From Phycisphaerae bacterium (GTDB lineage: Bacteria > Planctomycetota > Phycisphaerae > Phycisphaerales > SM1A02): a DNA stretch of 64,000 nucleotides. The DNA is taken from the NCBI GenBank assembly GCA_002717655.1, contig PBAY01000011.1:1-64000 (forward strand). The letters are read 5' to 3'. This document shows, one piece after another, positions 41,779 to 49,170 of the stretch. Position numbers and translations under genes: made by a program. The stretch's first letter is position 1; every line of letters starts with the position of its first letter. The notes under the pieces were generated by a model, which worked only from the letters and a program-made list of their open reading frames with translations, searched no databases and was not told the origin of the DNA.

Positions 41779-43686
41779 TCAATCCAGGCCTGATCCCGGG
41801 TACTCAAAGGGCGACGCCGGCAATCCCACGGCATTGCACAATTCCGCATCAGTCGGATCAGGCTTCCAGGCATATCTGATCATCGACCACGGGCCGCCTG
41901 AATCCGGGTAAGGGATCAAAATACGATCATCGGCAATGATCCTTGCGCTGACCGGAATCATTGATCCATCTATGCTCATCAGCTCAAATCCTGCAACACT
42001 GCTTCCTGACTCTCGATTACCACCTCTGACTGCAAGCGGTGACCCAAAGGTCTTGAATGAAACCTCAACACCCTCAGGCCCCCAGGAAACCTGATCAGGA
42101 AGCGGACCCGACTTGACCAAGCCTGATCTCCCATAGACATCAACAAGCGCCCAACGCGCCAGACGGTCTCCTACATCATGCTTGTTACGAGGATGAATAT
42201 CATTTGCGTCTCCAATATCCGTGGTGATCGCCAGACCAGTATGGAGAACACGTTCATGCGTAAGGCGCTGCGTTTCACGGAGTCTTGGATAATTCCAGTT
42301 ACCGCCCTTGTGATCCCAGTTGGGCAATTGAACGATCAGGAATGGAAGATCCTCATGTCCAGTCAGTGACCGCCAGTCATTGATCAACATCGGCAGCAGG
42401 ATCTCATACTCTTCTGCTCGGCCAGCACCGATGGCATTGTTTTCGCCCTGATACCAGGCTGCACCAGCAAGGCCGTAGTCGCGAAGCGGGTGAAGCATGC
42501 CGTTGTAGAGATGAGCTGGCTTGTGCTGAGCAGGCATGTTTCTTACTTCCGCTGCAACAATCATGCTGGCGGGACCCGCAAGACTGAGACGGTCTTCAGG
42601 ATCATCCACAGGATGGGCAAAGAGTTCATCGGCGCCACTGTGCAAACCGCCAGGCCCCGCACCATCCGTGATTTCAATCGCGAGAACTGACGGACCGGGG
42701 CTCACCAAGTTCCCTTGAACCTCGTAGTTGCGCATCGCCTGCCAACCCCGCGTGGCCCCCACCTTCTGCCCATTGAAGTAGGTGACGTCATCATCATCAA
42801 TCTTGCCAAGTGAAAGACGAATCGGCCGACCTGTCCAATGCTTGGGAATCTCCATTGGAATACGAATCCAGAAAATTCCATCTACTGCGTCTGGAATTCC
42901 AAATGCCTGTGAATCCCCGGGCAGTGATCCTTCAGTCCAACCCTCTTGATCGACACGCATGCCGTTAAATGCCTTGCGGTCAATGCTGTTCGCCTTGTTC
43001 ATCTCCTCGAGATTTCGAATGACTCGCCGGCCGGGCTCGACCGTTGCCAGTGATTCTTCACTGATCCAGGCCTCGGCTGAACTTCCACCCCAACTGGAAC
43101 TGATCAACCCGATGGGGACATCGAGTTCATCCGAAAGACCACGACCAAGGTGATAGGCCGTACCGGAGAAGTTCTCAACCGTCTCAGGACTGCAGACCCG
43201 CCATTCACCAATGACATCCTTCGCCGGCTCATTCACAGAGGTCAAGGCGACCGTAAACATGCGAATCCCCGGCCGATTCGCATCGGCCTTGAATTCCTCA
43301 AGGCCATCACAGCTTCTGACCGTCCACTGCATGTTCGACTGTCCTGAACAGAACCAGACCTCCCCAACAAGTACATCATTGATCTCGATACGACTGCCAT
43401 TGGACTCGAGCAGAATGACATGGGCCTCCATGCCGGCATCCATTGCTGGCAGCTCAGCTGACCAGTAACCGTCGGACTGGGCCTTCACAGTGATCGGATC
43501 CTGCTGATCAACGCGAATCGTGACCCGCGCATCAGGATCACCCCATCCCCAGATCGTATTGACACGACCCTGCTGCAGAACCATGTGATCGGAGAAGATA
43601 CGGCCGACGGAGAACTCCGCAGCCTGAACCGTACTGACCATGATGGAACCAATGACCAGCAGCACAGCAAACACATGTTTCTTCAT
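41779..43686 (-). CDS. Sialate O-acetylesterase-type SGNH hydrolase, exported
   Basis: A 635-aa protein starting at ATG 43686 (GGAG upstream), with signal peptide MKKHVFAVLLVIGSIMVSTVQAA. The catalytic Ser117 sits in VWFCSGQSNMQW, the SIAE/SASA motif; the Asp-His element is in NDIHPRNKHDVG in the C-terminal third, and GAAWYQGENNA is the second conserved block. The family removes acetyl esters from sialic acid or other sugars; in planctomycetes it often acts in polysaccharide breakdown. A domain rich in beta strands, a carbohydrate-binding-like insert, lies around residues 245-350 (sugar-binding jelly-roll resembling a beta-galactosidase-type domain). Confidence 0.85.
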   Translation of the reverse strand: MKKHVFAVLLVIGSIMVSTVQAAEFSVGRIFSDHMVLQQGRVNTIWGWGDPDARVTIRVDQQDPITVKAQSDGYWSAELPAMDAGMEAHVILLESNGSRIEINDVLVGEVWFCSGQSNMQWTVRSCDGLEEFKADANRPGIRMFTVALTSVNEPAKDVIGEWRVCSPETVENFSGTAYHLGRGLSDELDVPIGLISSSWGGSSAEAWISEESLATVEPGRRVIRNLEEMNKANSIDRKAFNGMRVDQEGWTEGSLPGDSQAFGIPDAVDGIFWIRIPMEIPKHWTGRPIRLSLGKIDDDDVTYFNGQKVGATRGWQAMRNYEVQGNLVSPGPSVLAIEITDGAGPGGLHSGADELFAHPVDDPEDRLSLAGPASMIVAAEVRNMPAQHKPAHLYNGMLHPLRDYGLAGAAWYQGENNAIGAGRAEEYEILLPMLINDWRSLTGHEDLPFLIVQLPNWDHKGGNWNYPRLRETQRLTHERVLHTGLAITTDIGDANDIHPRNKHDVGDRLARWALVDVYGRSGLVKSGPLPDQVSWGPEGVEVSFKTFGSPLAVRGGNRESGSSVAGFELMSIDGSMIPVSARIIADDRILIPYPDSGGPWSMIRYAWKPDPTDAELCNAVGLPASPFEYPGSGLD

Positions 43687-43810
43687 GTCTTTCTCCATAG
43701 AAGTGTTCTGAACACTAGCCGCAGCAGGACAAACCGGCAATAGAGATGGACATGAACCTCGCTGAAACAGCGAATCAGCGTCTTACAACGAACCTCTTTT
43801 CAACATGAAC

Positions 43811-43836
43811 AAAAAACCGGCCCCCGTGGAGGCCGG
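43811..43836 (-). terminator. Rho-independent terminator of the dockerin-like gene array
   Basis: On the minus strand CCGGCC, a short loop region and GGCCGG form the core of a GC-rich hairpin (43817-43836), followed directly by TTTTTT (43816-43811). It lies 50 bases past the stop of the last array gene (43887). Confidence 0.9.
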
Positions 43837-43886
43837 CCAAAGCAATCCCGCGGATCATGGCGGAGATCACTCTGTAAACCTGATGA

Positions 43887-44645
43887 TCAACACCCCTCGT
43901 ACCACTCCAGCATCTGAAGAAGATCCTGAACATCAACAAGCAGATCCCCATTGAGATCAGCTTGACTGCCCCCTACATCCCCCCATGCCTTGATGATGGC
44001 CAGTACATCTTCGATATCGGCATCACCATCTCCATCAGCATCGCCATCGCATGTCTGCAAGTCATATTCGATGATGATTCGAACTCCCAGATCACCACCA
44101 CTGTGCATGACACAGCCCTGCCCACTGGAACCGATCTGATTGACCAGACTCAGATACCCTCCACCCAAGGCTTCGTCCATGACAGACTGATCAACAGACC
44201 ATGAGAAGGTTGAGGCGTAGTATTCCTGCTGTGAATACTGCTGATCAGGGTTGCTGCGAATCTGTTGGCAATAGCTAGAACTGAGAATCTGGGTACCGGC
44301 ATCAATCCAGAGATAGACACTCCATGCATCACATAGAGTCGGGTGATTCCAATGAATATGAGCCGATGTCACGACTGCACCATCAGGCAAGGCATCTTCA
44401 AGATCCCAACGCCAGGCACCACGCTCACGATCATTCCAACAGCCGTAATGGGGGTCACTAAAGCATCCGGTCAGCGAGAACGTCGGAGAATTGCTGTTTG
44501 AATAGGCGTAAGGACTGCAGCAGGACGCATCATCGATGAGGCCCTGCTGTACTGGGTAGATCGTCACTGATTCTACATGAAGCTGTCCAGCTGCCAGCAT
44601 CAATGACACAGCCATACAAGTCTTGATCACAACTATCCACTTCAT
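43887..44645 (-). CDS. Exported Cys-rich protein with two dockerin-like repeats (array gene 5)
   Basis: A 252-aa secreted protein. The ATG at 44645 overlaps the upstream stop by ATGA and opens a signal peptide (KTCMAVSLMLAAGQL). The N-terminal part has paired Cys (DDASCCSPYAY, TGCFSDPHYGCW) leading to RGAWRWDLEDALPDGAVVTSAHIHW, the strand pattern of DNRLRE/CBM96-like beta-sandwich domains. The last 60 residues are two Ca-binding dockerin-type loops, DADGDGDADIEDVLAIIKAW and DLNGDLLVDVQDLLQMLEW. The function is unknown; the domains suggest a surface or extracellular anchored binding protein. Last gene of the array, with a terminator after it. Confidence 0.75.
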   Translation of the reverse strand: MKWIVVIKTCMAVSLMLAAGQLHVESVTIYPVQQGLIDDASCCSPYAYSNSNSPTFSLTGCFSDPHYGCWNDRERGAWRWDLEDALPDGAVVTSAHIHWNHPTLCDAWSVYLWIDAGTQILSSSYCQQIRSNPDQQYSQQEYYASTFSWSVDQSVMDEALGGGYLSLVNQIGSSGQGCVMHSGGDLGVRIIIEYDLQTCDGDADGDGDADIEDVLAIIKAWGDVGGSQADLNGDLLVDVQDLLQMLEWYEGC

Positions 44646-45391
44646 GGGCAAGGTCCATATAAGGCGAGGATCGCCAGAACATCTTCGATGGTGATCTGAT
44701 CATCACCATCGAGATCAAATTCAGGCGCATAGCTGCCGAAAGCCCCAATGATGTTCAACACATCATCGATATTGACGCTGTTGTCGCCATCGAAGTCACC
44801 TTCACAGGTCTCAAGGTCATACTCCACCAGCAGGATCGCCGTCGGTTCGAGATAGGCCATCGAGCCGTAGTATTCTCCGTATGACATGCCCATGACCAAC
44901 CACTCCGTAGTGCCCTGCGCCTCGATGATGTCATTCGTCGCAAGTTCGTATTCCATCGACTCCATCTGCCCAGGCTGCTCGAAGAGTTCGCCAGTACCGT
45001 ACAGGTCCTCACCATCCTGGATGGTGAAGAGCCCTGTCCCAGCCTTCATGCCCAGCTTGAACAAGTTGCCGGCCTGACCATAGGCATTGTCTCCCCAGAG
45101 ACGTACCTTCAGCGAGCTGATGACCGCGCCTTCTGGAATCTCTGACAAGTTGAATCGCCACATGGAAATCTTCTTCCCGCTGTACGTGTAATCACCGGTA
45201 TTCAGACTGCACCAGCCACCCTGCATCATGGGCGGGTTGTTGTACCAGTAGTTATTGGCACACTGGAATCCACCGCTCCACCAGAGCTGCTTGGCCTGGA
45301 TATCCTCAATCTCAACAACCTGTGTTTCAGCATGGCCGTAGGCACTCGACAACACGAGGCAGGACACAATCATCGATTTCATCAGTCGCAC
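44642..45391 (-). CDS. Exported protein with DNRLRE-like sandwich and dockerin-like repeats (array gene 4)
   Basis: A 249-aa secreted protein starting at GTG 45391, chosen because GGAG stands seven bases upstream; an ATG at 45382 is possible. Signal peptide KSMIVSCLVLSSAYGHA. Cys-rich aromatic N-terminal part (LWWSGGFQCANNYWYNNPP, GGWCSLNTG), then SMWRFNLSEIPEGAVISSLKVRLWG, the same beta-sandwich pattern as its neighbours. It ends with dockerin-like loops DFDGDNSVNIDDVLNIIGAF and DLDGDDQITIEDVLAILALY. Its stop overlaps the next gene. Confidence 0.75.
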   Translation of the reverse strand: MRLMKSMIVSCLVLSSAYGHAETQVVEIEDIQAKQLWWSGGFQCANNYWYNNPPMMQGGWCSLNTGDYTYSGKKISMWRFNLSEIPEGAVISSLKVRLWGDNAYGQAGNLFKLGMKAGTGLFTIQDGEDLYGTGELFEQPGQMESMEYELATNDIIEAQGTTEWLVMGMSYGEYYGSMAYLEPTAILLVEYDLETCEGDFDGDNSVNIDDVLNIIGAFGSYAPEFDLDGDDQITIEDVLAILALYGPCP

Positions 45392-45437
45392 AAAAACGCT
45401 CCACTCTGAGTAGAAAGAGTCAGTGAATCATGATGAC

Positions 45438-46211
45438 TCAAGGACAATCACCAAAAGCATCGAGTAACAACAAGAGATCATTCACACCTATCTGATTGTC
45501 ACCATCCAGGTCATACGTACTCCCGGATGAGCCATAAGCTCCAACCAAGGCGAGCACATCCTCGACTTCGACCTGACCGTTGCCATTGAAATCTCCAACA
45601 CACAACTCCTCGACCAGCATGGCGACACGAGCACCGTATGAACCAGTGTTGACCAGATTCATTGCAAACTCAGTGTTTTTGGCAGCGATGATCATCAGGT
45701 ATCCACTTTGGCCAGTTGCATGCATGGATGATGGAATGGTGAAGGAGTAGCTCGAGGAAGAGGACCAGTTGACGGAAACAGTGGCATCCGGACTATTCCA
45801 GGTATCGACGATGGCTACTGCCGAAATCTGACTGGAGCTCACTCACCGCAGATAGAGAGATCCGGAACCATAGGACCCTGACCGATTTCCAGTAAAGGTC
45901 ATCGTCTGCACACTTGAGCCCTCAGGCAATTCCGGAATCTCATAGATCCAGGCTGCTCTGTGCCGCTCGGTACCGCAATAGCCGCCCTGGGAATAACAAT
46001 TCTGAATCGAGATCGAAGACGGATTCATCTGAAGTGAACTCATTCCGCAGCAACATCCCCAGTTGCTGCATGGCGATGTACGGGCCGATTCGACCGGCAT
46101 GATGGTCATGACATCAGCCTGTGCCGCATGGCCAGCACTCGCCATGGCGACTATCAGCAAGCCGAGTGTGATCGCTTTGATATTCATTCGCATCACTTGC
46201 ATAAGTGTCAT
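45438..46211 (-). pseudogene. Exported dockerin-like paralogue interrupted by an in-frame TGA (array gene 3)
   Basis: From ATG 46211 (GGAGG six bases upstream, sharing one base with the stop of the preceding gene) the frame encodes a signal peptide (GLLIVAMASAGHA) and a Cys cluster (SNWGCCCG), then RAAWIYEIPELPEGSSVQTM and RSGSYGSGSLYLR before TGA at 45843-45845. The same frame continues without shift through SAVAIVDTWNSPD, IPSSMHATGQSGYLM and two dockerin-like loops. Aligned with the 47907-48656 paralogue without gaps, the TGA falls at its Trp (ALYVGW). It is therefore a broken gene, or a rare readthrough/selective reading, or a sequence error. A GTG at 45842 directly after the stop could allow a C-terminal fragment to be made. 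Confidence 0.8.
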
Positions 46212-47776
46212 CAACATCCTCCGAAGTAATTCAGCATTGAAAGCAGATCATCCACGTCGACGTCGCCATCGCCATCAAGATCCGCATCCAGATCGTCTCC
46301 ACTCATGCCGTAACTGCCGATGACCAGCAGGAGATCATCTACATCTGCATCAGCATCGCCATCAACATCACCTTCGCAGACATTGTCACACTCATCAGGA
46401 ATACCATTGCCATCCTGATCCTGACTGTATCCATTGGCGATATCACAGGTATCTGACACCTGATTCCCATTGCAATCCTGAATCTCTTCATACGTAAATG
46501 TGTAGTCGACCAGATCCTGCCAGGGTTCACCGGCAAGGTCGCGGCCCTGCACCAATGCCTCGACCATGATGGTTGAATCAAGGCCCATCGCGGTCAATCT
46601 GGCAATACGTACACCATGCTGCTCGGAACAATCCTGCGAGATGAAGGGTTGTGATGCGCCCTGCTCGTCATCCGCCAGGACATACCACGTTCCATTTCCA
46701 ACAGAGAGATCTCCACCTGATTCGAAGATATCCCAGTTAATTCCGACATCCCCAAGATTATTCCCATCAAAGGGATCACCGGTCATGTCCAGCGCACCGA
46801 TCGTCACCCGGCTGTCCAGATGCAGATCCGGTGCGAAGGGATAGAACGCTGGATTGATGTCCTTGGAGGTCGGCCCTCCATACGAATCCTGATAGAAACC
46901 ATAGGTCGAGGAGATCATCTTCTGCTGCAAACTGTTGCCTGCTACAGCTTCAACCCGATCACCTTCTGCCACAGCGGCGAAGACGTCCACGGTCCAACTG
47001 GGTTCACCTGTCGACAGCATGGAACCACCAACAATTCGATGATGGAGTTGTGCGTATTCCATCTTCTCGCACTCGATCAGGCCACAGGAACTGTCATCAC
47101 CACGCCAGGTACCTCCGCTGTCGGAACAGTCCTCCTCTGACAGACCGTCGAGACACTGCCCAAGGCTCATGCAGCAGGCACCGATCACCGGCGGTGTATC
47201 AATGACGATGCTCAAACGAGCAGGATTGACACCCGTGTTATGGATATCCACACCACCGCTGTTGGATACGTACGCATAGATCGTCAGCATGCCGTCTTCG
47301 CGGGCTGATTCCACAACGGCTGCTGGCAGTGAAAACGTAAATGCTCCGCCCCAGAAGTATCCGTTGTACTGCCATTCAGGGGAATTGATGACTGAGTAGG
47401 CCGTGGTGTTGTTCAAGGAACCAGTGGTTCCTCTGATCCCAACCGTGGTATCTCCACCCATGTCAGGGTATTCCGTCTGGCCCTTGAAATGACAGTAGAG
47501 AATGCTGGCATCCTCGGGGATGACTGAAAGATCAAAGTGCCAGAAGGCTCCTCTCTTCGACCCCATGCAGCTTCCTGCGTAGGTGGAGCATTTCTGGGTA
47601 TAGCTGAACTCGCCATTCCACCAGCTCAATGAACTGTAGGTACAGCAGTTCGTAGCGCCCATGCTGGCGGTCTGATACCAGGGGATTTCTATTGTTTCCT
47701 GAGCAGATGATTCGGCATGCATGGCACACCCAGCAATCATCGCCATCAACATGGCTTGTAATGTTCTGCAACTCAT
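46211..47776 (-). CDS. Large exported protein with Cys-rich modules and dockerin-like repeats (array gene 2)
   Basis: A 521-aa secreted protein, the largest in the array. Signal peptide up to AGCAMHAESSAQ (a possible lipobox-like AGC is present). The N-terminal third is the family domain: TNCCTYSSLSWW, STYAGSC, then KRGAFWHFDLSVIPEDASILYCHF. Around residues 200-240 lies a Cys-rich motif (GACCMSLGQC, SEEDCSDSGGTW, SSCGLIEC) also seen in the partial protein at 63527-64000. A jelly-roll-like middle follows, then QDCNGNQVSDTCDIANGYSQ with a thrombospondin-3-like Ca pattern, and two dockerin-like loops (DVDGDADADVDDLLLVIGSY, DLDGDGDVDVDDLLSMLNYF). Confidence 0.72.
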   Translation of the reverse strand: MSCRTLQAMLMAMIAGCAMHAESSAQETIEIPWYQTASMGATNCCTYSSLSWWNGEFSYTQKCSTYAGSCMGSKRGAFWHFDLSVIPEDASILYCHFKGQTEYPDMGGDTTVGIRGTTGSLNNTTAYSVINSPEWQYNGYFWGGAFTFSLPAAVVESAREDGMLTIYAYVSNSGGVDIHNTGVNPARLSIVIDTPPVIGACCMSLGQCLDGLSEEDCSDSGGTWRGDDSSCGLIECEKMEYAQLHHRIVGGSMLSTGEPSWTVDVFAAVAEGDRVEAVAGNSLQQKMISSTYGFYQDSYGGPTSKDINPAFYPFAPDLHLDSRVTIGALDMTGDPFDGNNLGDVGINWDIFESGGDLSVGNGTWYVLADDEQGASQPFISQDCSEQHGVRIARLTAMGLDSTIMVEALVQGRDLAGEPWQDLVDYTFTYEEIQDCNGNQVSDTCDIANGYSQDQDGNGIPDECDNVCEGDVDGDADADVDDLLLVIGSYGMSGDDLDADLDGDGDVDVDDLLSMLNYFGGC

Positions 47777-47842
47777 TTATGTTTCCCCAGTTCTCTGTTG
47801 TCTATAGAAGGATCCAATGAGGGCTGCGCAGAACACATGGAA

Positions 47843-47866
47843 AAGACCATTCCCGCTTCGGGATGG
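47843..47866 (-). terminator. Hairpin and T-run after array gene 1
   Basis: Minus-strand CCATCCCG-AAG-CGGGAATGG folds as an eight-pair stem with a one-base bulge, followed by TCTTTTCC. It lies about 40 bases past the stop of the 47907-48656 gene and may separate it from the genes downstream. Confidence 0.6.
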
Positions 47867-47906
47867 CGTTGCCGTGGCAACTTGCGGCAATAGACCACCA
47901 TATTGT

Positions 47907-48656
47907 TCATGCGCAACCCCCAAATCCTCCAAGAAGGAGTAGAAGATCATTGACATTCACGATGCCGTTTTCATCAAGGTCACAGGTTGAATCATTCGTG
48001 CCGTAGTACGTCAGGAGATGGAGCACATCAGAGACATCGATTTCGCCTGATTCGTCGAAATCTCCGACGCACAACTCCTCCTCGATGATCATCAGAATTC
48101 TGGCGCCGTTTGCACCACTGTTGACCAGAGTCATGCCGTACTGACTGCTTGTGGCGGCCACGACAACCAGATATCCCGCATTTCCATCCGCATGAATCGA
48201 CGATGGTACGACGAAGGAATAGTTCGCCGAAGCAGGCCAGTTGATGGACATCACAGCATCCGGATTGGACATGGTGTCAATGATGCTGTTTGCATTCAGT
48301 GAACTGGACGAACTCCAACCCACGTAGAGGGCTCCGGAGCCATAGGATCCAGAACGACTACCTGCAATCCTCATCGTGGTGACAGTCGCACCATGGGCCA
48401 TTTCAGGAACTTCATAGATCCAGGCAGCCTTGTGGGAATCTCCCATGCAATAGCCACCCTGATAGGTACACGAATTGATCGACAATGAAGCGGGATTCAT
48501 GGACGCGGTACTGGTCCCGCAGCAGCATCCCCAGCAATCCGATGGCGAAGTACGAGCCGACTCCAATGGCTGCAGCGTCATCACTTCAGCCTGTACTGGC
48601 GACATGAAGACCATGCTCATCAGACTGGCTGTGAGAAAGAACTTGATTCGAGACAT
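47907..48656 (-). CDS. Exported protein with Cys cluster, beta-sandwich and dockerin-like repeats (array gene 1)
   Basis: A 249-aa secreted protein starting at ATG 48656 after GGGAG. Signal peptide FFLTASLMSMVFMSPVQA. The N-terminal motif SDCWGCCCGTSTASMNP is nearly the same as in the broken copy. The sandwich core shows KAAWIYEVPEMAHGATVTTM, YGSGALYVGWSSSSSLN and VPSSIHADGNAGYLVVVA. Two C-terminal Ca loops are DFDESGEIDVSDVLHLLTYY and DLDENGIVNVNDLLLLLGGF. It is the closest paralogue of array gene 3 and supplies the reference for its TGA. Function unknown. Confidence 0.78.
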   Translation of the reverse strand: MSRIKFFLTASLMSMVFMSPVQAEVMTLQPLESARTSPSDCWGCCCGTSTASMNPASLSINSCTYQGGYCMGDSHKAAWIYEVPEMAHGATVTTMRIAGSRSGSYGSGALYVGWSSSSSLNANSIIDTMSNPDAVMSINWPASANYSFVVPSSIHADGNAGYLVVVAATSSQYGMTLVNSGANGARILMIIEEELCVGDFDESGEIDVSDVLHLLTYYGTNDSTCDLDENGIVNVNDLLLLLGGFGGCA

Positions 48657-49104
48657 GACAAGTCTCCCGGTTGTTTCCGGGGAGCCCTGAACGGCTTCAC
48701 GACATGACAGTGACACCATGTGCCATCATCACGCGGGTTCTTCGATTAGCAGGACTGGACGTCCCCCACTTCGTTGTTCGACACATCCACCATGGATGGC
48801 GTCTCTTCATGGTCTACCTGTTGGGCAGACAGAACGAACGTGTCCGGTTTGGAACGACCCGTGGGCCGAGTGATGCGTCATGGCATCTTGGTCTTTCGGG
48901 AACCCTGCCGAAAGAAGCCCTCTCCGAACATCATGATCATGAAGCAGGAGAGAGGTACTGTCAAGCCTGAATATGACATCGGCCATAACACATGAAAGAA
49001 CCACGTTATCAAGGCCCTGAATGGCCTCGATTTCGTCAATATGAATGTAGACATGAAGACTGCTTGATGGCAAAGCATGCTCGAATGAAACTTCACTCTG
49101 GTTC
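48657..49104. other. Non-coding region between array gene 1 and the protease terminator
   Basis: About 450 bases with no credible gene. Short open frames here have no recognisable features or good ribosome-binding sites. The only structure noted is a perfect seven-pair hairpin, CTTTCGG-GAACCCTG-CCGAAAG, at 48893-48914. The region must hold the promoter of the minus-strand array starting at 48656. Confidence 0.5.
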
Positions 49105-49146
49105 AAAAAAGAAGGCGGCCTCCGATTCATCATCGAGAGGCCGCCT
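49105..49146 (-). terminator. Strong terminator of the serine-protease gene
   Basis: Minus-strand AGGCGGCCTC and GAGGCCGCCT form a perfect ten-pair stem (extended inside by CGAT/ATCG), followed by TCTTTTTTG. It starts 25 bases past the stop of the 49171-52038 gene. Confidence 0.93.
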
Positions 49147-49170
49147 GCATTCAATCAATCAACGTGACAC

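Noticed and set aside
48671-48970. 99-codon plus-strand frame in the gap after array gene 1
   Set aside because: No ribosome-binding site, no motif, and it overlaps the start of array gene 1 on the other strand; not called.
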